From Tachypleus tridentatus (taxonomy: Eukaryota > Arthropoda > Merostomata > Xiphosura > Limulidae), in the NCBI RefSeq assembly GCF_004210375.1, contig NC_134833.1:44386782-44450781 (forward strand): a stretch of DNA of 64,000 nt. Reading direction: 5' to 3'. Each line of letters opens with the position of its first letter. Within the stretch, counting starts at the first letter, position 1. A program made the position numbers and the translations under genes. Below the pieces are notes generated by a model. It searched no databases. It worked only from the letters and a program-made list of their open reading frames with translations, and was not told the DNA's origin. This document shows, piece after piece, positions 48,384 through 60,129 of the stretch.

Positions 48384-48384
48384 T

Positions 48385-49364
48385 ACGTTTTAGTAGGTAC
48401 ACTACTGTTTTAATGAATTGGAATGTTTGTAAACATGAAACATATTTTTATTGTGTTGATGAAATAAAATAATTATTAAAACAGTTAAATTAAATTTACT
48501 GCTTTACAAGTGTATTAAGTAATTAAAATATTCTGATGACAGAAATCTGTATTGATTATTACTTTTATCTTTATTTTATTCCAATAACTAAAAAAATTTT
48601 TCTTACTAACTACTCCATCATTTCTAATTGCAACTAAGATATGCTTTAAATAAAAACACTATTACCCTTATTGGTAGTAGTAAAACAATATTTTCATTAT
48701 TCAACTATCCATTTTTTTGAATTACAGGAAATTAGTGTGGGATTACTAAATATTTTAAAAACAAATATTACGGAGATTGCATGGTGGTATTTAGTCAATT
48801 CATCAAGTAAGAAGTTTTACTTTAGAGCAGTGTCACACTGGGAAATCTGCAATTGTGGCAAAATTGTTTTTTGTATTAGCATGATACAATAGTGCAGTGT
48901 TTGAAAAATGTATAAAGCTAGCACACACCCATTCCTTTTCTCTCCTTGTGTGTGTGTTGTATGAGGCATGTATTAATTGATTAGTGAGTACCACTATCAT
49001 CAATTTTTATTTCTTGAACATAGTGCAGTAAACTATCACAAGTAACACACTACATTATAAAGTTTCATTATCCACATAGTATTATTGCTATAAGTCTGTA
49101 TGTTGATAGGAAGTCAGTATAGATACTAAACTTGAGAAACTGGGACACATGATATTTATTTACATTGTGAGTCAACTGGAAAATACAAAACAACAGATGA
49201 AGGTAAAGTCATGCTTTGTGTAAAATAGTTCAATAACAGGATAGTAATGTAAGCAATACAATAAAATTATATACACAGCTCATACAACTGGCTTATTCCC
49301 TCTTGTATGTAATTAAAAAATTTAACACCTTACTCAATATTATGCGAAAAAATGTTCTTCTCAC
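48385..49364. other. Intronic stretch, no gene seen
   Basis: The 73-codon frame at 48671 is unsupported. Confidence 0.4.
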
Positions 49365-49441
49365 CCACATCACTTTTTTTAATCACTTCATTACAACCTT
49401 TTTCTGAACTCATGCCTGTAATTTCTTCACTATCTTGATCA
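49365..49441 (-). CDS. Host gene exon, 77 nt
   Basis: Minus-strand exon between acceptor GTCTTTCTTAG and donor GATGTGG|GTGAGA. It starts with one base and ends with one base. Peptide DQDSEEITGMSSEKGCNEVI then KKSDV, acidic and probably disordered. Reading through the donor would meet TAA 11 codons later, so a short alternative end is possible. Its phases fit both neighbours (58109-58235 and 26386-26512). Confidence 0.58.
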
Positions 49442-49449
49442 CTAAGAAA

Positions 49450-51220
49450 GACAAATAATAATAATATGCATAACTTTTAACATATAAAACCTTTCAATAT
49501 CCATAATAATATCTAAAACAAAGGAAATAATAACGAATTTCAACCATTATTGTAAGAACTATTATACATTCTTAGTTCACTTTCCTAGTATCCTCGTTTT
49601 CCATGCATAATGATATAAACAGGTAAAACTGGAAGAAACTGTAAAGAACCACAAGTTAGGATAATACTATAATGATACAATCATTTCACAAAACCAAAAT
49701 AAGAAAAATTCAGACATGACACAAGATATCTAATTCTATCCATTGGCTAAATCCCATTCATTATTCATTTAGAGAGAGTAGCCAAAAAGCTGACAGTGGG
49801 TATTGTTGACAAGATTCCTCATTTTAGTCTTTCTAATCAGAACTAAAAATGGCTATACACAAATAACTCTTTGCATAGTTTTGCATAAAAATTGTAAAGA
49901 TGAAAAAATAAACTCTTCATGAGAAGCTGAACAACCTCAAACACTCTTCTGATTCAAAAAGGCTTAAATACACGTGTCTTTATTAGTACCTGTACCAAAT
50001 TATTTTGCACATTTTGAAACAAGTAGTTTTAGTCCATACATTTTCCTATCACTAATGTATCTGAACTGACTACACGTAAACTTAAAACCTCAATTCTTAG
50101 CTTACTATGACATGGAACTTCTTAGCAAGTATGAAATAATTAAGTACTAATATATATCAACACAAACTGAATAACCTCCAGCTCAAAGTGTTAGTTTTAA
50201 CAGTAACAGTCTCAAATACCTTTTCAATTAGATAAAGAATAAAGATTTGCATATAATTAAATTCCTACTAAACTTGTGCTCGTTGAAAAGTGGACCTACA
50301 TAAGCTATTGTGAATGTTTTTCACACTAAAGTAATACTAGTTCCCTTCTATTAAAACCAATAAGTTGATGCAGGGATTTTTCCTTGCCATTTTACTGAAT
50401 GCAAGAAAAACACAACTACTAAAATGAATGTTTTTTTACAGTAGCCATTTCTATAAGAAGTGATTAGGGAGATGTTCTATTTAAATCAATTTATTTGACA
50501 TATTCCAATAAAATAATGTATGTACATAATACCAACACAGAAAAGCAAAAAAATATATAAACCAAATACACACACACATATACTCAAACTCTCTTTATGC
50601 TTTTTACCATTCCACCTTCTATCTTCAAAGTATTTCTTTCAATTTACTGATAGAAAAACTCTCTTTTTTGTGTGAAGTTTCCACAAAAAACAAACATTTT
50701 TATTTTTAACTTTTTCATCAGATTTATTGTTTAGCACATATAAAGATGGATGAATTAATATCGAATTTCAAAAACTTATGAATAATTTTCCTGTAATATA
50801 TTGAAATATACAAGCAGCTACAATTTCAACAAAAAACTAAGCACAAAGATAACACTTTGTAAACAACCTTTGTTGTTAGCTTGAAACAAATACATTTATT
50901 GTGACATGACTTGTAGTGAAAATAACACATTATTAAGTTTCTTATGACTAGTTTACAAAAATATTTTAATTGTTTTACCATACTGAAGTCCTCCAGCTTT
51001 CCACTGACTCACCAAGAACAATGTTATTTGAAAGGTGTTATAAACAAGTTTAATAATAATAACTTCCTCCACACATTATGCTCATTTACATACCTCTTAG
51101 CTTAAAATATGAAGATAATAGGGTCAGGATGCACAAAAAGAAGTGATTATGCTTGCATCCTATGGAAGCACAAAACATTAGTTCTTTTTTTCATATATTT
51201 TCAAATAGGATTAGTTTAAA
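49450..51220. other. AT-rich intronic stretch, no gene seen
   Basis: Apart from short A/T runs and a (CA)n-like stretch near 50570, nothing was recognised. Confidence 0.4.
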
Positions 51221-51253
51221 GTGTAAACATATATTCTAACCAGTTGCAAAAGT

Positions 51254-51518
51254 TAATATTTTCTAACACTGAAAGTGTACTTCCAATGTAATTCTCTAAC
51301 CCATAGCAACCTCATCTTTCATTTGCACCCTAAGCAGTGGTAAACTTTTTAAAAGTGCAACAGTCGTTTATAACCTAATTTTTTTGCATTATTGCAGCAA
51401 CATTTGCTGACCATGTGACCACACTCCACCAATCCCATTGTACCCTCTATACTAGCACAGTTAGCTCCCTCTACCCTAATGGCACAATCTTTAATATTTT
51501 CAGTGTTAGAAAATGTTA
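51254..51518. repeat. Short element bounded by about 21-bp inverted repeats
   Basis: TTAATATTTTCTAACACTGAA at 51254-51274 and its near-perfect reverse complement at about 51498-51518 bound a 265-bp segment. Its inner part (51380-51490) resembles 31448-31560. It could be a solo terminal repeat of a DIRS-like element or a small foldback transposon. Confidence 0.5.
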
Positions 51519-51559
51519 ACTTCTAATACAGGTAATACTGTACCTCTACTCCCCCCATA

Positions 51560-52560
51560 GCTAGAATTCCATATGAGAAAAATAAAGGAGCTGGTGAAGG
51601 TACAAATACAAATAATCAAGTGAAGAGCAACCACCATTAAAAAATAGTATATGTTGCCACAATTAAAATACAAGGCACACCTGAGGGGTATAGCACTTGT
51701 CCTGAGCTAGAGGATCATATATGAATAGGCCAAATGCAGTCCACCCAGTGCAAAATGCCTTGGGGATATCTGACTCATGAATGTTCTTCAAGTCTCTCTC
51801 AACATGAACTCCTTTTAAGGAATTCAAGGTAGCATGGGGAGTAACCTCAATGGGTATATTCACAATGTTCTTTGAATTCAAGCAGAGTCTAGTGTGCTGT
51901 AGTGACGTTTTCACCTGAAATATCTCCTGAGCACAGCCACCTTACTGACTTAAGAGAGCCAGCAAGCCTTTCTAATCCCTTTTGAATGAAAAAGAGGGAC
52001 ATCTGCCCTAATGATTTCTCAGATAATGAATGCAGAATGAGAAATCAAGGTTTGGGTCCAATTTTGATGGTGACTGTGTAACAGTTATTTTCTGATAATC
52101 TGTTTTTTCATTTTTATTTTTTTGTTCATGAATGGGGATATCCATAATAAAATAAGAAAATTTCAGTGCCCACTGTTCCTACCTACCATGAAGCCCTATG
52201 AGGGGATGCACTGTAATGCAAAACAAAAACAATGGAGCAATGCCAGTGTTTTATGAGCACTACACCCAAACACATTGTCCACAACACCTGTTGAGAATAT
52301 CCAATACTGGTACTTGGTTGAACCTAGTCCAAGTGGACCAGCCAATTGACCTTGGAGGAGTCACCCCAAGGAATTCAAGACCACAGTAGTGTGGAGCATT
52401 GGGCTCCTCAACCACCAGGATCCTCTTCTCCTCTTCACAGGTCACCATGCATGGCAAACATGTGGGTGGATGTTCAGATCCCAGAGAAGGTAAACTTATA
52501 CTACAGTACATTTTCTGGGAGATCCCCTCATCATATACAGGAATCCATCTCAAGGGGACC
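51560..52560 (-). mobile_element. Jockey-type LINE, ORF1 (gag-like) fragment
   Basis: The 83-codon minus frame 51914-51663 includes KTSLQHTRLCLNSKNI and VNIPIEVTPHATLNSLKGV, a strong match to the RNA-binding ORF1 protein of Jockey-superfamily LINEs (family: 'I-P-x-E-V-T-P-H-x-T-L-N-S-S-K-G-V'). Upstream frames (52553-52260) represent the leader and ORF1 start, with LIGLHGR near 52195. The CCHC fingers and all of ORF2 are missing. Confidence 0.68.
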
Positions 52561-52629
52561 TTTACACATATTTACAGTTAAAATATTATGGTCCCTTGGT
52601 ATTTTACTTTTATATTGCAGGAAGTAATA

Positions 52630-53140
52630 GTGATTTAATTAAGAAATATTACCAATATTAAATGTAACAATTATGTTAACTAGAAAAAATACATTCACTA
52701 TAAATGGCATTTTAGAATTGGCTTTAGACACTGCATGAAACTTAGTTTCACTTTTGACTGTTAGAATGTCTCAAAAAATAGAAATTTCCACACTTTACAA
52801 TATTTAATGTTATTATGAAATGTTTCCAATTTCCTCCAAAGTTACTGATGAATTGAAATGACTATCAAACTCATACAATTTGAATAAAGAGTGGATCTTA
52901 CTTTTACAGCAGTGGACCAAATACCTTAAGATTTAGTTTGACATGTTAACCACTATATGGTTAACTTTGCTGGAATGGTGAACAAAGTTTGAGGAGTAAA
53001 CACTAAAGCATTATCAATGGGAGGAGAGCATTAAAACTGCTGTCAAACTCATACAAATGAGAAAATTAATCATATAAAGTGTTTTAAAATCCCTACAGTG
53101 CATGTTATACCCCTGAAAGCTTAATGGTAATAATAGTATC
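52630..53140. other. Intronic stretch, no gene seen
   Basis: No supported feature. Confidence 0.4.
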
Positions 53141-53150
53141 AGACGTGTGT

Positions 53151-53266
53151 GTGTGTTTTTCTTACAGCAAAGTCACATTGGGCTATCTGCTGAGTCTACC
53201 AAGGGGAATCAAACCCCTGATTTTAGCATTGTAAATCAGTAGACTTACTGCTGTGCTAGCAGGGGA
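53151..53266 (-). repeat. tRNA-derived SINE, second family
   Basis: GTGTGTTTTTCTTACAGCAA at the left, AAGGGGAATCAAACCCCTGA in the middle, GCTGTGCTAGCAGGGG at the right. The complement carries GGGGTTTGATTCCCC, a B-box-like motif, so the tRNA head is at the right. Different body from the 48141-48383 family. Confidence 0.65.
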
Positions 53267-53269
53267 TGT

Positions 53270-55375
53270 ATCAGACATAAATAAAAGTTATTAGTGGAAT
53301 TTGTACTCAATCCATAGTAGGGTTCAATAATTGATTATTCTTCCAATATGGCAAAAAAAAAAAGAAAAGATTATTTTCATATAGGATGGCTATAACAAAC
53401 AGAACAAACTTGTACTACTAAACATCTGGTCTTAATACCTATGGATGGAAGAACAAAACCCATTGTACAGTTACATGTTTAACAAACATAAAATATAATA
53501 GAAATGTTTTGCTCACTTCAATAGTTTGAATAACTGAAAACAGTAATCAGTAAATCTAACTTTGATTAGTTGATTATTTTCTTAACATTAATCGCTTTAA
53601 TCATAATTTTAATTACTGGATATATGGAATAATCAGTAATATTAATTTAAATTAGCTAATTAATTTCAAGACATTAACCAATTTAATCATATACTGGATA
53701 TTTTATATAAAACTAAACAATGTAAGCAATGCTCATACGCAATTGATTATATCAGTTAAGACAGTTGCTCAGCTCAAATTAGAAGTAAAACATTTTCTTT
53801 CACAGACAAAGAAACAAAAATACAGACTCAAGCAACCTTATGGTACAGATATTACAAGGTTACTACACTCAAGCTAAAGCAATAATTTACTATAATAGAG
53901 TTGAGAGTAACAGGAGCTGGTATGTAAATTAATTCAAAAGCATATTTTCATAAACTTGGTATTTTCAAATTGAGTTAAATTCATTCATTGTATATAACTT
54001 TTACGTGGCAATAACCAAAATTTAATTTTAGCAAGAAACTCAAATACAATAATCACTATTCTCCTGGCATCTTTCACAGAACTGGATCAGTTAGTTCTTT
54101 CACCCTTTCTAATACCTTCACCATTTAATGATCTGTAAAAACTAAGGTGATTATTCATGTTCAATACACCCTTTACAGAGAGAATCCTTGTCACTTAAGC
54201 ATCAATCAAGCATACTTCTTGCATCCAAATCTAAATCTTATCCAACCAATATGTTCTGATAACATTTCCTTTTTAAAACTTCCCAGTTTGAAGAGGAAAG
54301 CTTCATTCTGCTCATAAGGGTAATTTACAAATTGACTTTTATTTTAATTCCAATACCTAACCTACCAAACCATAAATATTAGCTAAAATTAAAAATTATG
54401 TATGTGGTAGGATAAAGCAAGTAAAGATATGTTTTTTCCTCCTATAGAAAAACAGCCAGTTATGAATTAACCATGTAAACAAACTAGTATCATGGTAATA
54501 AAGGTAGCAGGCAGCTGAAGTCTACAATAAGTACTATCAGTATGAGATCAAGCAATGAAAAGAGGTTTTATTGATATATACAGAGCTTATTAAACTTCAG
54601 TATTGATCCAGTAACAATCTGCTAAAGGAGCACATTGAAATAAAGACTCTGCAAGAAGGCACTTAAAATAGTTAAAAGTTACAAGAGTTCACAAACTTTT
54701 AATATGAATAGTATACTGCTATATTTGAATATACCATTGGTTTCTATGTTCTTGTAGTATTATCAAATTCATTCGCAATTCATTTTCTGGTCTGAATATG
54801 TACAGGTTTCACATTTGTGGTTGTGAAAATCATTAGGTTAATCTTGTTGTTCTCAGAAGTAGATAAAATCTGTTACTGCCTGGAGAGAACATTGCTTAAC
54901 ATTACATGCTGCATAATGACAACAACAACAGTATTCTTTGATGGTTGTTTAGGTGATGTCTAGAAATGCAACAAAACTTGTGTTGTAATGAGAATCACAA
55001 GACGTGAGTAGCATAGGTCATTCTGGGTAAATAAGAGGTTTCCTGGAAGCCAAAAATCATGGAATTTAAATAATCTGTAATTTCAAATTTAGAAAACCAA
55101 TTTTAGATTTCATTTTGTTAAAACAATCTGGTTTGAAACATGATCTTGATTTTGCACAATCTGTTGCAAGATATTGCCAGAATAGATTTAAGGAAGAACC
55201 AATACAATGTGATGGTTCTACTGTGTTTGTGTAATATAACATAACAAAAGATTTTATATCTTTATGTTTCACTTTGTGCACAGTTTTTATTTAATTTAAT
55301 GTCAATCCAACCTTGTATGACTTAAGTTTAAAAGAATTCATAACTAAAAAATGGCATTTTTGCAACTAAAATTAT
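53270..55375. other. AT-rich intronic stretch, no gene seen
   Basis: Only short random frames. Confidence 0.4.
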
Positions 55376-55615
55376 TCACAACAGAGAGTTATCAGGTATA
55401 GAAGAAGCCTTCTCCTGTATGAAAAACGTTTGCCAATGTTGCAGGAGTCCATGACTTTGATCCCATTGTGGCTAATGGCTCTAAAAAGAGAAATGTCAAA
55501 ATATGATGCACTCAAAATGACAGATTGGATTTTCCTTCTGATGAATGACCTCAATATAAAGAATACAAGGACAGAAGATCATCATTATGGGGTAGCATCT
55601 GGTGGGTCTTAAATT
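55376..55615 (+). other. Open stretch on both strands, origin unknown
   Basis: Frames of 60-65 codons overlap on both strands (plus 55430-55612, minus 55372-55554 and 55496-55693). It adjoins the left end of the DIRS-like relic and may be its terminal region, but nothing matches. Confidence 0.2.
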
Positions 55616-55619
55616 AGGT

Positions 55620-57480
55620 GCATAATATATATAGGGCCTCCAGACTTGTGCCAGCCAAAGTAAATGAGTCTGACACTGATCAAAGCCACCCATAACCCTA
55701 TTGTGGAGGGATAAAGGGTTCCAATAAAGGTGGTAAACTGCATTTGTCTTAGATATAACACTTCTTTGTAACTGTATATCACAAAGAGGAGGACATTATG
55801 TCATCTACATGTGCAAAACACCATCTCACTGTGCACTGAATGGTTATAGCCATCTTTGTTTGGAACCCATTCAGGAGGGTTCCTCCACCTCAGCAGCTTG
55901 AAACTGGAGAGTAGTATTGACTCCTCACTCCATTAGAAGAAAGGAGGAACATCATCACCAGAAATACTGCAATGAGTGGCAATAAAACCATATTTTGAAA
56001 AACAAAACAAAACATACCAAGCTATTTACTACAGGCAGCAATCCCCTTCTGTTCTACCCATGCTGTCCATAGGTGGTACAGTGCAGGATGTACATGTTTT
56101 TTAAGTAAACATCGCAAAGTTATTCCGCTACTGATGATCTTGTGGAACATCCCATCTCAATGGAGAGCACTGTGAAATATAAAGCATGAATGAGCATGGC
56201 TGTACATTGCAGATTTCAAGTTAAAGAATACCTGGACAAGCACCACTCAACATAAGGGAAGCAGGATTTATATTATGATGAATGAAGAGAAGGCCCCAGG
56301 AAAAATAGTATGAATAGAAACTTACCAATCAGAGTTACACCACAGTCTGAATAACAGCCACAGATGGGTGATGAAACCAGATGAAGAAACAAATTGTGAA
56401 ATGCTGGAAATAATGAGAGACAAATGTATTGGGTATGGTACACATGCCTGATTGTTAAATTTCTCCCAATGGACAACAGAGATAAGAAGAAAGGAAAAAG
56501 GTGAGATGTGTAATTTATGGGTGGCCAACTCCCAATTTGAAATGAGCCAGAAGTAGCCAGTCGTCCATGTAATTGTGAAAATGCATCCTCAAAATGTGAA
56601 GATGTTGATCAAATGCCCAGACTACCTGACAGAAAATATAAGGATCCAAAGCAAGCCTGAAAAACAGAGCTCAAAATTTATATATCACCTGAGAAAAAAA
56701 AACAAAGATTAGGTTTGGCAACATTCATTATGATCATCTATAAGCCCATAGAAAATGCCAACCTCAGGATGACAAAAGACTCCATATTAAATTGGGGTAG
56801 GTAAACAAAGTTACTGAAATAAGATAAACCTATAATCAGCTTCCAATCACAATTTTTCTTGAAAACAAGAACAAAGTTAGAAATACAAACTTGCTGCAAG
56901 ATGAGGAACAGGTTCTATGGTCTGATGAGACAATAATTCCCAAACCACTTCCAACAGAAGCTGACTGGTCACCTATCATCAGCTTCCAATCACAATTTTT
57001 TTGAGAACAACAACAAAGTCAGAAATATAAACTTGTTGCAAGATGAGGAACAGGTTCTATGGTCTGACGAGACAACAATTCCCAAACCACTTCCAACAGA
57101 AGCTGACTGGTCACAGGATCCTGAGGAGGAAGAAAGAAAAAACGGGAAAGGAGAAATGAGAAAGTGAAAGAAATAGGAGAAAGTGATTAAACATCACATA
57201 TCCAAGAAACAATATCCAAAAAGATCATGTTAGCAATCAAGCTCCTCATAAATCAGAACAGGCTCCGCATGTTCGGGAAAAACTTGGGTGAAGTCCATGG
57301 ACAAAGGCTGGCCCAAGTAACATTTAAACTTTCAGTGGATAAATCCACCATCAGGTCACCTGCACCTGAGGCTTAAGAAAGGACACTAGTTACTGGTGCA
57401 TCCCCCAAAGTGGTAATGTAAACTTCAAAATTCATAGTGAAGAAGAGTCTACTAAATTCATATGGTGAAAAAGGATTATG
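55620..57480 (-). mobile_element. Diverged DIRS-like relic in the first visible intron
   Basis: Same family as the element in the tandem units. The left tail (55800-56330) matches 6590-7180, including CATCTACATG...GCAAAACACC and the SDCGVTLIGKFL frame (compare SDFGVTVTGKFL at 7089-7277). RT start at 56800-57120 (WELLSRQTIEPVPHLATS). Between 57130 and 57480 gag-like sequence. The middle (RNase H and most of the recombinase) is deleted. Confidence 0.65.
56835..57117. repeat. 143-bp direct duplication inside the DIRS-like relic
   Basis: ATCAGCTTCCAATCACAATT through GAAGCTGACTGGTCAC is present from 56835 and again from 56978, about 95% alike by eye. It covers the start of the RT. Confidence 0.85.
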
Positions 57481-58108
57481 CAACTGGAACCCACTAATAA
57501 ACTTTTAAAGTAAAGAAACTGTCTGAATGAAAACTAAACCAAAGAAAACCATTTTGTGAGGGAACTTTAGTCAAATGTAAATCATTAAACAAAAAAAGTA
57601 CCTCTAAATAAAAGAGCTGCCAAATAGGAAGTGATGGTTCTGTACAGGAGAAAAAAGTCACATCACATATTGGTGAAGTAACACATGATGATTTGCAAGA
57701 GAGACATGTTGGAATTTTTCAGTTCCAATAGGAGACAGAAGAAAAATATTGCATACAGAGAACAGCACTTAACAAGAATAGCTATCTTTGTGAGTGGAAG
57801 TAAGTATCTTAGCAGAATTTTTGTTTTTTGATAATTCTGTTGCTTTTCCACAATATTTTCTTTATTGGGTCAGTTTTTTAGTTTCCTGTAAGGACAATTT
57901 TGGACAACAGTTTATAACTTCTTGTCTTGATTTTTCTTTTATAAGCATTTTTTCTAGAAATTACAAGGAACACTCACATCATAATGTGACATAAGACTTC
58001 AATAAAAATGAGTCTATCCTGTTTACAAAATCGCAGACAGAGAGTACTGTTTAGTAAGATTATATTAGGAAAGCAGGACTATAGTATACTTCTGTAATTC
58101 ATATTTAC
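57480..58108. other. Intronic stretch, no gene seen
   Basis: Frames at 57663-57994 are short and unsupported. Confidence 0.35.
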
Positions 58109-58235
58109 CTTGACATAAAACTATCACTATCTCCACTCTTTGCACTTGAAAAGTGATCACTTGAGTCTTCAGAAACAGTAGAATATTCATCGTCATCTGC
58201 TTCCCAGCTGTAGCGACATTCTCTTCGTTCAACCT
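58109..58235 (-). CDS. Host gene exon, serine/acid rich
   Basis: Minus-strand exon of 127 nt with acceptor CTATTTATAG and donor TCAAG|GTAAAT, two bases at each end. Peptide VERRECRYSWEADDDEYSTV, then SEDSSDHFSSAKSGDSDSFMS. The strongly acidic, serine-rich composition is unlike the surrounding noise. Its last two bases plus the first base of 49365-49441 make AGT (Ser). It is the most upstream exon I can support; earlier exons probably lie beyond the window or are too short to see. Confidence 0.62.
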
Positions 58236-58239
58236 CTAT

Positions 58240-60125
58240 AAATAGTGTTTATAAAGATAAATTTATAAAAAATCACCAAAATTTAAAATATTTTATACAT
58301 CTCAACAAGAAAGTTACATCATTTGTTTCCTTCAAGACAGAAATGGTAATTTATATGCTACTGGTGATGAAATATTCAAATGCAAAATATTTTTTATTTG
58401 TTCAGTTTAATTATTTAGCTCCAGCTTGATAAAATGTATTCTCAAATTCACTTACTTTTTCAGTCTATGGTCTACCAAATAAAAAAAGCCCTAGAACTGT
58501 AATTGTCTGGTTTCACTGTTGTTTGCAATTTATGAAAAGGCTTTTGTTTCCTCTTTCACATTATTTTATTCAAATCCAAATGAGAGATACATATATCTGC
58601 TGCAGTTCTTATCACATTGAGATAACAGAGCCATATCAGGTCTGTGGAACACAATAGTCAGCTTGAGCCAAACAAACTTGAGTCACCAGTCCTGTTTGCA
58701 TGGGGTTGAGTAGAGATTCATATATTTTGCTCAAGATACTTAAAAGCAAGACGAAGTTCTTTGTTGGTAAGTTAGCAATTTGGCATTTCAAGGTATCAGG
58801 TACTTCACTATGGTTCTGTTATTTGTATGGTGAAGTTAAAGGTGTTTAATTCTGGTTCAGGCATTGACATTTTGTGCAAAGCTTGAGAAGGGTGGATTTC
58901 ATGATAATTATAGCATACCACAAACTAAATCAAGTATATTATCCATATATGCTGAGGTAAAAGAACCATCATAAAACAATTTTCTTATCCAAAAAGCAAG
59001 AATGCATTTGGTTGAATAGTTATCTGTCTTAGTGATGGTACAGTCCAATTACTCAAGTGTAACTAAGAATATACCATTAGAAAGATGAATGCTGTAGAGG
59101 TCACTGGAACAACCTATACAACTTTGTGAAAGTTAGACATAAATCAGCTGCATTTTCCAGATTGAAGTACGACTACAGTTAAATTAAAAAAAAAGCAACT
59201 GTATTCTTCCTAGAAGCTTTCAAAGAATGTAAAAGGATATTCTTGAATTAATGATGTGTTCAATCCTCTGAAACAAACCCTAAAATCATCACTAATGTGA
59301 GGAGACTTTAAAAAAAGTGAGATTTAGACAATAGAAAGTTAAATCAACAGATCAAGCAAATTTTGACCATAAAAGGTGCAAATAAAATAAATATTTAGTG
59401 ATCTAAGATACACAAACAATTGAAATGTAAATGTAGTCAAGTGAATAGTATGTATGGTATTGATAATGTGTAGCATTTGCACTTGTTTTATGAAAAACTC
59501 AATATAAAATTAAGGAATACACATATTAACAATTATTAAATATATTTTAATAGTATTTTTATTTTCTTTAAGAATGTAAAAGTGAGTAACTGGATTGACT
59601 TGTTACATCATAAGTTAATACAATGAACTATCATTCTTTGGATTTGGTGATATAACTAAGTGACAAATAGTGAAGAGAATGATACATTGGGCTGCATATT
59701 TATTTTCAATATTTTAAACAGCTTTTCTGCTAAATAATTATAAATATCAATGCTACACATTTTTCAAATACCATACAATTACAAGCTCTCTGTGGCGAGT
59801 AAAAGTTAACTGAAAAAATATATATATTATATATACAATCTTGTCTACAGTTATTGATGAGGGGTGTAATTTCCTAAGACTTATACAACTTGGCAGCAAA
59901 AGATGATCCAATAATAGAATGAATTTTATATTCATTTTCAAATTTTAAATAGCTTGTTTATGAAGCATTTCAAAATAAGTTAGTAGAATCAATTTACATA
60001 AAAATGGCTTTCCACAATATAATCGCTGAAAATTAAGATGAAGCAGAACACAAATACCATACAGACAGTAAATAATGCTTTACATATGAACTGTATAGCA
60101 ACAATTTAATTTAGGTGCAGCATGT
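58240..60125. other. AT-rich stretch, no gene seen
   Basis: A preceding exon of the minus-strand gene could be here, but none with paired splice signals stood out. Confidence 0.4.
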
Positions 60126-60129
60126 GAAG

